DNA of 36,617 bases from Olavius sp. associated proteobacterium Delta 1 (GTDB taxonomy: Bacteria; Desulfobacterota; Desulfobacteria; Desulfobacterales; JAFDCJ01). Below are positions 8,216 to 16,344 of the stretch, in pieces. Position 1 is the first letter of the stretch. Each line of letters opens with the position of its first letter. The DNA is taken from NCBI GenBank assembly GCA_902749685.1, contig CACVKW010000384.1, forward strand, positions 1 through 36,617, written 5' to 3'. The notes beneath the pieces were generated by a model. That model saw only the letters and a program-made list of their open reading frames with translations, searched no databases and had not been told where the DNA came from. The position numbers were made by a program, and so were the translations under genes.

Positions 8216-10093
8216 ATGGCAAACGGATACATGGGGAATCTGTTAAATGTTCATTTGGCTGAGGGCAAAATTTCTGATGAGAAACTAAGCGACGAATTAT
8301 GCAACAAATTTATCGGGGGCTATGGCCTGGGAGCCAGGCTTTTGTACGATCGCATACCGGCCGGCGCCGATCCGCTGGGGCCTGACAATATCCTGGGCAT
8401 CTTGACCGGTCCGTTAACCGGCACACCGGCGGTTATCGGATCCCGTTTTGTGGTGGTTGCCAAGTCTCCCAAGACGGCCGGTGGATGGGGCGATGCCAAC
8501 TGCGGCGGCCATTTCGGTCCGCATCTTAAATTTGCCGGCTATGACGGAATTTTATTTTACGGCATATCCTCCAAACTTGTTTATTTAGTTATCGATGAGG
8601 GCAAACCAGAATTGCTGGATGCAACTGATCTTGCAGGAATGGGAGTTACGCCCCTGGAAGACCTGCTGAAAAAGCGCCATGGCGCCGATTGTGAAGTGTG
8701 TTCCATCGGCCCGGCCGGTGAAAAGCTGGCCTTGACCTCCTGCATTATGAACGACAAGGAAAGAGCCGCCGGGCGCTCGGGGCTCGGGGCGGTCATGGGT
8801 TCAAAAAAAATAAAAGCCGTGGTTGTCAAAGGTAAAATGAAGGTGCCCTTGAATGACGAAGCCGGGATGAAGGATCTCAAAAAGAAAATATTAAAGCAGG
8901 CCGGCGGCGGCTATCAGCCCTTTAACAAATATGGTACGGCCGGATTTACCCACGACTCCGTCATCAGTGGCGATGGACCGGTCAAGAACTGGGGCGGTGC
9001 CGGGACAACGGATTTTCCCTCCGAGCAGGCCCGCAAAATCAGTGATGATGCCGTCATCGGCGTTGAAGGGTACAAACCATACGGCTGCTGGCGCTGTCCG
9101 GTAGCCTGCGGCGGCAGGATGAGCCAGAAAAGCGGTAAATTTGCCCTTGAGTTCAACGACGGTGTCGGCCATAAACCCGAGTACGAAACCCTTGCTATGT
9201 ATGGCTCCAATCTTCTGAATGACGATTTGCCATCGATTATTAAAGTTAACGAGATCTGTAATAACCTGGGATTGGACACCATCGCCGCCGGCGCCACCAT
9301 CGGGTACGCGATTGAGTGCTATGAGAACGGGCTTCTCAGCAAAGCGCAAACGGACGGCATGGAGCTGACCTGGGGCAACGCCGAGGCCATTGTGGCATTG
9401 ACGGAAAAAATGGGCCGGCGCGAAGGCCTGGGAGATATCCTGGCCGACGGTGTTGCGGCGGCCTGGGAAAAACTCGGTAAAATCGGAACCGAATATGCGG
9501 TGCATGTTCAGGGCGAGGAGATGCCGGCCCATGACCCTAAATTTATTCCCGGGCTTGCAACAACCTATCTGGTGACGGCCACCCCGGCCCGCCACACCCA
9601 GGGCGGAGAATTGCTCACACCGGTTGGATTTGATGAGCCGCAACCGGATAAGTATTCGTATTCAGGGCAGGCGGATATCCATTCAAAACTGGTGGCCATT
9701 TACGAAGTGGTGAATGCCGCCGGGTTATGTATGTTCGGGACCCTTTGTTACCCGATACAGTCCTTACCCGAGCAGCTTTCAGTGGCAACCGGCCAGGAAT
9801 ATGATATGGAGAAAATCTATCAAATCGGAATGCGAATTTATACCATGCGTCACGCCTTTAATCTGCGGGAAGGGCTCAATCCCCTGACCCGCAACGTTCC
9901 GGGCCGGATGATCGGCGATCCGCCGCTCAAGGAAGGCAACGTCAGGGATATCACCGTGGATTACAAACTGTTGATAAAAGAGTACCTGGAACAAATCGGT
10001 TGGGATACCTCGACCAGCGTGCCGACGGATGAAACCCTGCGCAAACTCGATCTGGATTTTCTGATCGAAGATCTAAGAAAGGTCGATCCTTAA
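8216..10093 (+). CDS. Aldehyde:ferredoxin oxidoreductase (AOR) family tungstoenzyme
   Basis: The 625-aa product has AOR domain order throughout: an N-terminal pterin domain (GGYGLGARLLYDR, ITGPLTGT-like segment, GRSGLGAVMGSKKIKAVVVKG) and the helical C-terminal domains. The [4Fe-4S] ligands are visible as Cys291, Cys294, Cys298 (GCWRCPVAC) and Cys505 (GLCMFGTLC), matching the CxxCxxxC plus distant Cys pattern of Pyrococcus AOR. The enzyme oxidises aldehydes to carboxylic acids with ferredoxin, or the reverse, using a tungsto-bis-pyranopterin. The start is fixed by AAGGAGG. The MoaD-like carrier lies upstream and a GNAT protein begins directly after the TAA stop. An aldehyde from the ThDP lyase or the alcohol dehydrogenase would be a sensible substrate, but this is inference; benzoyl-CoA-reductase-type or other AOR subfamilies are less likely because no partner subunits are nearby. 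Confidence 0.93.
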   Translation: MANGYMGNLLNVHLAEGKISDEKLSDELCNKFIGGYGLGARLLYDRIPAGADPLGPDNILGILTGPLTGTPAVIGSRFVVVAKSPKTAGGWGDANCGGHFGPHLKFAGYDGILFYGISSKLVYLVIDEGKPELLDATDLAGMGVTPLEDLLKKRHGADCEVCSIGPAGEKLALTSCIMNDKERAAGRSGLGAVMGSKKIKAVVVKGKMKVPLNDEAGMKDLKKKILKQAGGGYQPFNKYGTAGFTHDSVISGDGPVKNWGGAGTTDFPSEQARKISDDAVIGVEGYKPYGCWRCPVACGGRMSQKSGKFALEFNDGVGHKPEYETLAMYGSNLLNDDLPSIIKVNEICNNLGLDTIAAGATIGYAIECYENGLLSKAQTDGMELTWGNAEAIVALTEKMGRREGLGDILADGVAAAWEKLGKIGTEYAVHVQGEEMPAHDPKFIPGLATTYLVTATPARHTQGGELLTPVGFDEPQPDKYSYSGQADIHSKLVAIYEVVNAAGLCMFGTLCYPIQSLPEQLSVATGQEYDMEKIYQIGMRIYTMRHAFNLREGLNPLTRNVPGRMIGDPPLKEGNVRDITVDYKLLIKEYLEQIGWDTSTSVPTDETLRKLDLDFLIEDLRKVDP

Positions 10094-10687
10094 TTGGAAA
10101 CCGAAGTTACAACTACCGAACTTGAAATGCTGTCGCCAGGGGAGTTCAAACCAAAAATTCCGGCCAGAGACGATGTTCTGGTACAGAAAGTAGAAATTTC
10201 GACAGCGGTCATAAATCACTTCTTTTTCGTAAATGTCGGGCGTCCCTGGAAGTGGTACAGCCGTTTAAAATGGACGCTGGCAGACTGGCAGGCCCTGGTC
10301 GAAAAAGGAACAACGCCTACCTGGATCGGGTATATTCAAGGCTCTCCATTTGGCTACATTGAGCTCGATCGGCAGGCAGAAAATGTCGAGATTGCATTTT
10401 TCGGCCTTTTGCCCCAGTTTATCGGAATGGGACTGGGCGGTTTTTTATTGTCGGAAGCCATCCGGCTGGCCTGGGAGCTTGAACCGAAAAGGGTGTGGGT
10501 CCACACCTGCACCCTTGACCATAAATATGCCCTGAATAACTACCTGGCCAGGGGATTTTCGATCTGCAGGAAAGAAACCGTGCTAGAGCAGGTGCCCGAT
10601 GACGATGATCCGATCTGGTCGACACCGGAATTTTATGAATCTTTGACCAGGGAATATAAGACTTTAAGCAGACAAATCGCTGGGTAA
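10094..10687 (+). CDS. GNAT-family N-acetyltransferase
   Basis: A 197-aa protein with a single GNAT domain: the acetyl-CoA-binding motif A is FGLLPQFIGMGLGGFLL at about residues 110-127, followed by the helix SEAIRLAWEL and the strand RVWVHTCTLDH, then YLARGFSICRKE. The early HFFFVNVGRPWKW segment is typical of a small GNAT subfamily of unknown substrate. The first possible start is TTG directly after the AOR TAA stop, with a purine run in the end of the AOR gene as ribosome-binding site, so the two genes appear translationally coupled. The coupling hints at a role linked to the AOR product or to protein maturation, but no substrate can be deduced. Ends in TAA. Confidence 0.85.
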   Translation: METEVTTTELEMLSPGEFKPKIPARDDVLVQKVEISTAVINHFFFVNVGRPWKWYSRLKWTLADWQALVEKGTTPTWIGYIQGSPFGYIELDRQAENVEIAFFGLLPQFIGMGLGGFLLSEAIRLAWELEPKRVWVHTCTLDHKYALNNYLARGFSICRKETVLEQVPDDDDPIWSTPEFYESLTREYKTLSRQIAG

Positions 10688-11014
10688 ACATTGCTCATTT
10701 ATTTTCACTTCACAGTCCGGCAGAGTTGGTTGAAGCGAAGCGTAAATCCGTCATGCCCAAAGAAGAGAAAAACCATGCCTGAAAAAGTTATTAAGTCTGA
10801 TCTAGCGCATTAGCGGTTTAAGCCTTCAAATAACCGGCCAATCCCGCAGGGCGGGACTCAACGGGCTAACTTGTCTCAAAAATACTCGGTGCTTGGCCCC
10901 TTTTCAGGGGGCTTGACAAAGCCGGGCCCTCTGGACCCGGATCTTTACTTGGTATTTAGTATCAAATGTGAGTCACTTGTACCACCATGGCACCCCAAGC
11001 GAAAGGTGAATCGC
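10688..11014. other. Intergenic region with several GC hairpins
   Basis: No gene seen. Perfect or near-perfect hairpins include TCCCGC-AGG-GCGGGA at 10842-10856, a GCCCC/GGGGC stem near 10897-10913, and a CCGGG/CCCGG stem near 10920-10940. None is followed by a T run in the + direction, so they are not classical terminators. The last may overlap the leader of the truncated gene that follows. Confidence 0.5.
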
Positions 11015-11281
11015 ATGCCTATTTCAGCTCTTACAAACCTGCGGTCTTCAATCTTATTGAAGACTTTGGTTGTCGCTATTACGTTGTTCGTCACTTCGCC
11101 AGTTTCAGGAAATTCTTTTTTCAGCCAGTTCAAAGACCCTAAAGACGGTGCGCTGGACTTGAGTGATTGGCTTGTGGAACGCTAAGAGGTATTACCCGTA
11201 CCCATTTTTGTGTCTGATCCTGCGGTGGGTTACGGGGGCGGTGCGGCGCTATTGTTCTTTCACAAATCCGCCCATAATTAA
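11015..11281 (+). pseudogene. Truncated outer-membrane-protein gene (Omp85/surface-antigen-like N-terminus)
   Basis: The ATG at 11015 is preceded by AAAGGTGA and encodes an N-terminal membrane/signal segment (SSILLKTLVVAITLFVT), then FKDPKDGALDLSDWLVER, an in-frame TAA at 11183-11185, and then in the same frame VLPVPIFVSDPAVGYGGGAALLFFH. The DGALDLSDWLL...PVPI...PAVGYGGG pattern is the start of BamA/TamA-like surface-antigen proteins as I recall them. The frame stops at 11281 and the remaining roughly 300 residues of beta-barrel expected for the family are absent; the GC-rich 775-aa gene starts 66 bases later. So this is a fragment with a nonsense codon and a lost 3' end, probably truncated when the adjoining island arrived. 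Confidence 0.65.
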
Positions 11282-11346
11282 TCCGCCCGGGGGATCCCAA
11301 AATATTATCATAAGATTTCAAAGAACATTTTAGATGAGGTGGACCT

Positions 11347-13674
11347 ATGCAGGAATGGATGCGCCCGAGAGGGCACGACGTAGCGGTATTGTTCAGTCGA
11401 CGAAGTCACGAAGCGTACGCCGCCGAGGCCGCCTCTCGCGGCGAGACGTACACGTTCACCGACGCCTGGGGGCGGCCGCGCACCTGGCTCAAAGGCGAAT
11501 TCGCCTATCTCGCGCCCAGCGGCGCAAGCGTATTGCTGGCTCGATGCAACCTTAAGCACGACGTCGTCGAGGAAGCCGACCTCAGTGACGAGCGACTCGC
11601 CGGGTATCGCGCCATTCTCGTCCCAAACGCTGCTCACCTGGCGGGCCAGACCATACAGCGCCTCGAGCACTGGCTGAGCGGCTCCGATCGTCGCCTCATC
11701 GTCACGGGCAAGACAAACTTCCCCTCGCATCTGCTCGGGCTAACCGCCTGCACGCCGACCTCGGTCACCGGCTACACCGGCTGGCGTTGGCTTCCGGGTT
11801 CGCCCTTCGCGAACGCCGCCTGGGAGAATCTCTACGTGAGCGGTTTTGCCGGTCACTCGGTGCAGCGGGTTCAGCCCGCGCCCGACAGCCGCGTTCTCGC
11901 CGACCTGTTGGAATTCACGGGCGATATGACCAACGCAACCACGGCGACTGCGTCCACCTTGGGACCGGCCATCGTACTCACCGACCGGACAGTCTATATT
12001 GCCAACCAGGTGCTTGAACTCCTGGGTGGCATGCTCCAGGCGCACCTGAACGTGGAAGCGGTGCGTCACTGGGCAAACCCCACCCACTGGGGCGACACAC
12101 TTCTATTCTTTCTGCGACGCCTGCTGCTGGATGCCGGGCTGGAGCACCTCTGGCAAACCCGTCTGCGGTCGTTCGGTGCCTATGATGGAGTACTCTCCTT
12201 CCGCCACGACGTGCACGGAATGCTCGACTTCAATTTCCTCGATTACCAGGTGCAGAACCTCATTCCCGCCAGCTACGACATCGAGGACCCCGCCTTCTCG
12301 ACCACCTCCAGCGAGGCAATGGCCGCAGAATGGGTGGCCCGTACGACGCGTCACAGTTTCATCGAGCCGGCTCTGCACAACGACAGCGCGATTGGCGACC
12401 CGCCGACAGCCGTCCATGGCGTGGGGCTGTACGAGCACGTTCGCAATGCCGCGCAGAAGCTGGGGATCGCCGTCAACACCTGCGGTCGCCACGCCGGCGG
12501 GCACATGCACCCCGAGACGATCGACGCCATGGACTATCTGTATACGCATGATGAGCAGCTCCTCGGCATGTGCACCTTTTGTTACTATCATATGATCGAG
12601 TACGGTGTGCGGAACCCGGACGTGATGATCGGCGGGCAGATCGGCGGAAAAGCGCCCACCTATGTGACCGATATCCGGCGCACGATCGCCACCCCGGGCG
12701 TCTGGTTCCCCTTCCATCCCGTCGTCACGACCGACGCAGAGTGGCGCCCTCTCCGTGGTTGGGACCGCACGCACGAGTTCGACGCTGCCTACGAATTGGT
12801 CGAAACGATCTTCGGCGGCCACAGCGCCCGCGTCAGCGGCGTCGATGATCACCTGGAAAACGGCGTCTACAGTTTCCAGTATCACCCCGAACTGGCTCGC
12901 GACCCGTCCGTGAACGACGGCAAGGGCGCACTCGACTATCTGCGCTATGCAATCAACCTGGCCGAGCGGAGCAACTTCTGGATCGCGAGTCAGCGCGACT
13001 TGTACCAGCGTATGGCCGACTATGAGGAACTCGTCTTCTGTGTGCGAGATGGTGGTCAAGAGTTGACGGTGACAAACCCGACCGCAAGGGGCATCTCAGG
13101 GATGGTTGTCGAGCAACGGCGTCCGTTCGGCAGCGTCTGGGACGGCGCCGAAGAACTGGTCCACGTCGTGAAGAACGCATTTGTCACGGTCCCGCCCCTG
13201 GAGCCGGGCGCGCAGGTGACGCTCCGCTTCCAGACGGAGATGCCGGATGCACCGCTGGTCAGGCAGCCAAGCAACAAGGGGCTGACTGTTCTCGACGCCC
13301 GCCGCGATCCCGAGAGCGGGGAGACCCGCATCGTGGTGAGCGTGTGCCGCACGCAGCCGCTATGTGTCAAAGGCGTTGACCCCGATGGCGTCTATCGTGT
13401 GCAAATAGATAACGATCCGGCCCGCGACCTGGCGCCCCGCTCCGTGCACAGTATCCAGACACTGCTTAGTGAACAGGCCGAGAGTTCCGTGGCTCCCGGT
13501 CTTCGCGCGCCGACGCCCGGCATGCTGAGGTTCCTCGACCTGCAGATCGTGGGCGATGATGACCGGTTCGTGGAGCGGACCATCCGTATCAACCAGCTTA
13601 CGTCTTCGGAGGCGGACGCGGCCAAGGCGGCCATTGCGGCCGCGATCCCGGCTCACACCGGGCGGGTCACCTAA
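11347..13674 (+). CDS. Unrecognised 775-aa protein with a possible polysaccharide-deacetylase-like core
   Basis: I do not recognise this protein. Residues about 1-130 resemble a class-I-amidotransferase-like/Rossmann fold (YRAILVPNAAHLAGQTIQRLEHWL, RRLIVTGKT). The centre (about 280-490) contains GVLSFRHDVHGMLDF, ALHND, GRHAGGHMHPETIDAMDYL and HPELARD, a His/Asp-rich arrangement reminiscent of NodB/polysaccharide deacetylases. The last roughly 220 residues look like beta-sandwich. No signal peptide is seen, and the start is ATG with GAGGTGG 6 nt upstream. Its base composition is much GC-richer than the flanking metabolic genes and matches the liv operon facing it convergently, so it probably arrived with that operon. 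A role with whatever the ABC importer takes up is plausible but unproven. Ends in TAA. Confidence 0.7.
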   Translation: MQEWMRPRGHDVAVLFSRRSHEAYAAEAASRGETYTFTDAWGRPRTWLKGEFAYLAPSGASVLLARCNLKHDVVEEADLSDERLAGYRAILVPNAAHLAGQTIQRLEHWLSGSDRRLIVTGKTNFPSHLLGLTACTPTSVTGYTGWRWLPGSPFANAAWENLYVSGFAGHSVQRVQPAPDSRVLADLLEFTGDMTNATTATASTLGPAIVLTDRTVYIANQVLELLGGMLQAHLNVEAVRHWANPTHWGDTLLFFLRRLLLDAGLEHLWQTRLRSFGAYDGVLSFRHDVHGMLDFNFLDYQVQNLIPASYDIEDPAFSTTSSEAMAAEWVARTTRHSFIEPALHNDSAIGDPPTAVHGVGLYEHVRNAAQKLGIAVNTCGRHAGGHMHPETIDAMDYLYTHDEQLLGMCTFCYYHMIEYGVRNPDVMIGGQIGGKAPTYVTDIRRTIATPGVWFPFHPVVTTDAEWRPLRGWDRTHEFDAAYELVETIFGGHSARVSGVDDHLENGVYSFQYHPELARDPSVNDGKGALDYLRYAINLAERSNFWIASQRDLYQRMADYEELVFCVRDGGQELTVTNPTARGISGMVVEQRRPFGSVWDGAEELVHVVKNAFVTVPPLEPGAQVTLRFQTEMPDAPLVRQPSNKGLTVLDARRDPESGETRIVVSVCRTQPLCVKGVDPDGVYRVQIDNDPARDLAPRSVHSIQTLLSEQAESSVAPGLRAPTPGMLRFLDLQIVGDDDRFVERTIRINQLTSSEADAAKAAIAAAIPAHTGRVT

Positions 13675-13683
13675 CGCAGGGAC

Positions 13684-13706
13684 ATCCCCACGGCGTGGGC
13701 GGGGAT
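13684..13706 (+). terminator. GC-rich hairpin, possible bidirectional terminator
   Basis: The sequence has an inner perfect stem CCCAC-GGC-GTGGG and an outer ATCCC/GGGAT pairing, 9 bases after the stop codon of the 775-aa gene and in the 160-bp convergent gap before livF. No T tract follows, so termination is only suggested by position. It is single-copy. Confidence 0.4.
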
Positions 13707-13836
13707 TAAGCAGACCCTAAAGTCAGCCGCAAACAAGTTCACACTGAGCACCGTCAGGAGCGCTGCAATACCTGGGAATTGGGCGACCCCATCCCACTGG
13801 TAGCGACAGTGATAATGGAGACCTAGCAAAACAGAC

Positions 13837-14565
13837 TCAAGTTGCCTCGCCACCCAGATATGCCACTTTGATCCGCGGATCGGCGATCACCTCGGCTGCC
13901 GGACCAGCCATGAATATGCGGCCGAGTTCCATGACGATACCGATGTCGGATATCTGCAGGGCACCGTGCGCGTTTTGCTCCACGACCATTACGGTCAAGC
14001 CCCTACCGGGCAGCTCGGCAATCGTCTCAAAAATCTGATCCTGATTGGCTGGCGACAGGCCGAGCGATGGCTCGTCGAGCAGAAGCAATTTCGGCCTGGC
14101 CTCCAATACCATGGCGATTTCCAGGATTTGCTGCTCTCCGCCGCTGAGATTGCCGGCCAACACGGAGAGTTTCGCTTTGAGCAGGGGAAACTGCACCAGC
14201 ACCCGCTCGATGGAATCGGCCACGGCTGAACCGCGCAGAGTATAGGTGCCGAGCTCGAGGTTTTCGCGCACCGTCATCAGCGGGAAATTACAGCGGCCCT
14301 GAGGCACAAAACCGATACCGAGCTTCAAGCGTTCTCTGGGCGCCAGTCGTTCGATTGACCGGCCAAAAAAGCGCACGCTGCCGCCGAAATGCCGATTCAG
14401 TCCGTAAACGGCACGCAGCAGCGTGGATTTTCCGGCTCCGTTCGGGCCGATCACCGTGGTGATGCTCCCCACCGGGATGGCAGCGGCGAAATCCACCACT
14501 ACCGGCTCGTCGGTGTAACCGACCGACAGCTGGTCGAGCTCCAGGATGATGTCGTCAGCGGTCAT
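13837..14565 (-). CDS. livF: Branched-chain amino acid/amide ABC transporter ATP-binding protein LivF
   Basis: A 242-aa ATPase with Walker A GPNGAGKST, Q-loop FVPQGRCNFPLMTVREN, signature LSGGEQQ, Walker B LLLLDEP and the H-loop-region VEQNAHGAL. The FPLMTVRENL and GLSPANQDQIFETI segments are LivF-like rather than LivG-like. The start MTADDIILEL at 14565 is chosen because it begins 2 nt before the livG stop, giving tight coupling. It energises uptake with LivG through the LivHM permease. It is the last gene of the operon. The substrate may be a branched-chain amino acid, amide, urea or another small acid, since this transporter family is broad. Ends in TGA. Confidence 0.93.
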   Translation of the reverse strand: MTADDIILELDQLSVGYTDEPVVVDFAAAIPVGSITTVIGPNGAGKSTLLRAVYGLNRHFGGSVRFFGRSIERLAPRERLKLGIGFVPQGRCNFPLMTVRENLELGTYTLRGSAVADSIERVLVQFPLLKAKLSVLAGNLSGGEQQILEIAMVLEARPKLLLLDEPSLGLSPANQDQIFETIAELPGRGLTVMVVEQNAHGALQISDIGIVMELGRIFMAGPAAEVIADPRIKVAYLGGEAT

Positions 14566-14566
14566 G

Positions 14567-15367
14567 TCAGACACGGCGCTGATCCAACTCGGCGGCGCGT
14601 GTCTGGCCGAGATAAGCCGCAATCACGTGCGGGTCGCTGCGGATCAAACCGGGCGGCCCGTCGGCGATCTTGCAGCCGGATTCCAGCACGATCACGCGAC
14701 GACACAGCGACATGATGAAATCGATGTTATGTTCGATGAGGACCAAAGTTACCCCCTCAGCATTTAGCTTGTGGATTACCTGCTCGATGTGCCGAATCAT
14801 CGTCGGGTTGACACCAGCCACTGGTTCGTCGAGCACGACCAGCTTCGGCCGAGCCATCATACTGGCGGCAATGGTGAGCAGCTTGCGCTGACCGTAGGAC
14901 AGGATCGCCGCCGGCGCATCGGTATAGTCGGCCAGACCGACCGTGGCGAGTAAGTCGCGGCCGCGCACCTCCGCCGCCGCTTCCGATCGGCGCAAGCGGG
15001 AGCCGCGACCGAGTGCCTGCAGCCACCCGACTCCATCGTTTTCCTGCACCGCGACGCAGAGATTTTCCAATAGGGTCAGTTCGTCGTAGGCGCGCACAGC
15101 CTGGAAGGTGCGGGTCAAGCCGGCGCGCGCAATCCGGTGCGGCGGCAGGCCCGTCATCTCATGGCCGTCGAGGAACCATTGCCCGCCGTCGGCCGGCTGG
15201 AAACCGCTGATACAGTCGATAGTCGTACTTTTGCCTGAGCCGTTCGGGCCGATCATCCCAACCACGGCCCCGGCCTCTACCTCAAATGATAAATTGTCGA
15301 CCGCAGTCAACCCCAGGTAGCGCTTGCTCAGGCCCCTAACCTCAAGTATGGACGCTGGCTCCGTCAT
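14567..15367 (-). CDS. livG: ABC transporter ATP-binding protein LivG
   Basis: A 266-aa ATPase with Walker A GPNGSGKST, the LivG-type signature LSYGQRKLLTIAASMMARPKL, Walker B LVVLDEP, the LivG hallmark AGVNPTM, and the C-terminal VLESGCKIADGPPGLIRSDPHVIAAYLG. The start MTEPASILEV at 15367 overlaps the livM stop by an ATGA tetranucleotide, which supports translational coupling and rules out the longer 5' extension. It partners with LivF. Confidence 0.94.
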   Translation of the reverse strand: MTEPASILEVRGLSKRYLGLTAVDNLSFEVEAGAVVGMIGPNGSGKSTTIDCISGFQPADGGQWFLDGHEMTGLPPHRIARAGLTRTFQAVRAYDELTLLENLCVAVQENDGVGWLQALGRGSRLRRSEAAAEVRGRDLLATVGLADYTDAPAAILSYGQRKLLTIAASMMARPKLVVLDEPVAGVNPTMIRHIEQVIHKLNAEGVTLVLIEHNIDFIMSLCRRVIVLESGCKIADGPPGLIRSDPHVIAAYLGQTRAAELDQRRV

Positions 15368-16344
15368 CGCGACACCAAGCGCGGCCGCCGCCAGCGCGCA
15401 ACGCGGCGGCGGTCGAGCCAACTACCCAGACCGCCGGGAAACAGCAGCATGGCCGCGATCAACACGACGCCGTACAGCACCATACGAAGATCGGTAGTGA
15501 AGCGCAACAGGTCGGGGACGACGGTGAGCACGGCACTGCTCAGCAGCACGCACCAGAAACTGCCCGGGCCGCCGATGATGACCATGATCAGCATCGTTTC
15601 AGTGTAGTAGAAGTCGAAGATCGAGGGGTCGACAATCGTAAGGTAGAACACGAATAGGCCGCCGACGATGCCGGCGAGCAGCGCCGAGAGCGTTATTGCC
15701 AGCAGCTTGTAGCTCAGCGGGTTGATGCCCTGCGACTGGGCCAGCGGTTCGTTCAACTTGATCGCCCGCATGGCGCGACCGAGCCGCGAGGTAACGACCA
15801 GGTAGATCGTCGCATGTGCGACAACGGCGAAGCCGAGCAGCAGATAGTAAAAGTCGGAAGGTTGCGCGAACCGCCAGTGCATTCCGCCGGGCAGGTTCAT
15901 GGTCGGAATCGGCAGGCCGGGAATACCCATCGCCCCCCGGGTCAGCGACACCCAATCCAGCGCGACAATCATGCACAGCAGTGCGAAGCTGAGACTGACG
16001 ATCACAAACGCATGACGCGACAGCCGCAACGAAGAATAGCCGATCACGAGGCCGACCAAAGCGGCAAGCGCGCCCCCTGCCGTCGCGCCGGCCCATAAGG
16101 ACCAGTCTTGCTCCACCACCAGCAGCGCCGCCGTGTAGCCGCCGATGCCGAAAAACCCGACCTGGGCAAAGGAGAGCAACCCGGTATAGCCGTATACCAG
16201 GTTCAATCCACCTGAAAGCACGGAGAGGGTGGCGAAGCTGACCCCTAGCGCCAGCACATATTCATTGCCGGTCAAATTCGGGATCGCGAACAGCGTGGCG
16301 ACACTGAGCAAGACCAATAGCGCACGTAGCCTACCCGTGGTCAT
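15364..16344 (-). CDS. livM: ABC transporter permease LivM
   Basis: A 326-aa polytopic membrane protein with the LivM core GGLNLVYGYTGLLSFAQVGFFGIGGYTAALL and the coupling segment AIKLNEPLAQSQGINPLSYKLLA followed by an IIGGPGSFWCVLLSSA segment. It overlaps livH by 4 nt (ATGA at 16341-16344) and livG by 4 nt, as in a compact single-transcript operon. It forms the inner-membrane channel with LivH. Confidence 0.93.
   Translation of the reverse strand: MTTGRLRALLVLLSVATLFAIPNLTGNEYVLALGVSFATLSVLSGGLNLVYGYTGLLSFAQVGFFGIGGYTAALLVVEQDWSLWAGATAGGALAALVGLVIGYSSLRLSRHAFVIVSLSFALLCMIVALDWVSLTRGAMGIPGLPIPTMNLPGGMHWRFAQPSDFYYLLLGFAVVAHATIYLVVTSRLGRAMRAIKLNEPLAQSQGINPLSYKLLAITLSALLAGIVGGLFVFYLTIVDPSIFDFYYTETMLIMVIIGGPGSFWCVLLSSAVLTVVPDLLRFTTDLRMVLYGVVLIAAMLLFPGGLGSWLDRRRVARWRRPRLVSR

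Noticed and set aside
11183..11185. Recoding of the TAA in the outer-membrane-protein fragment
   Set aside because: TAA recoding is not known in this setting, and the gene lacks its 3' portion anyway.
12103..13059. Long antisense open frames within the 775-aa gene and other GC-rich genes
   Set aside because: They are frame shadows of high-GC coding sequence, with no ribosome-binding sites or recognisable motifs.
13684..13706. CRISPR type I-E-like repeat
   Set aside because: The hairpin resembles such a repeat but occurs once, with no spacers and no cas genes.
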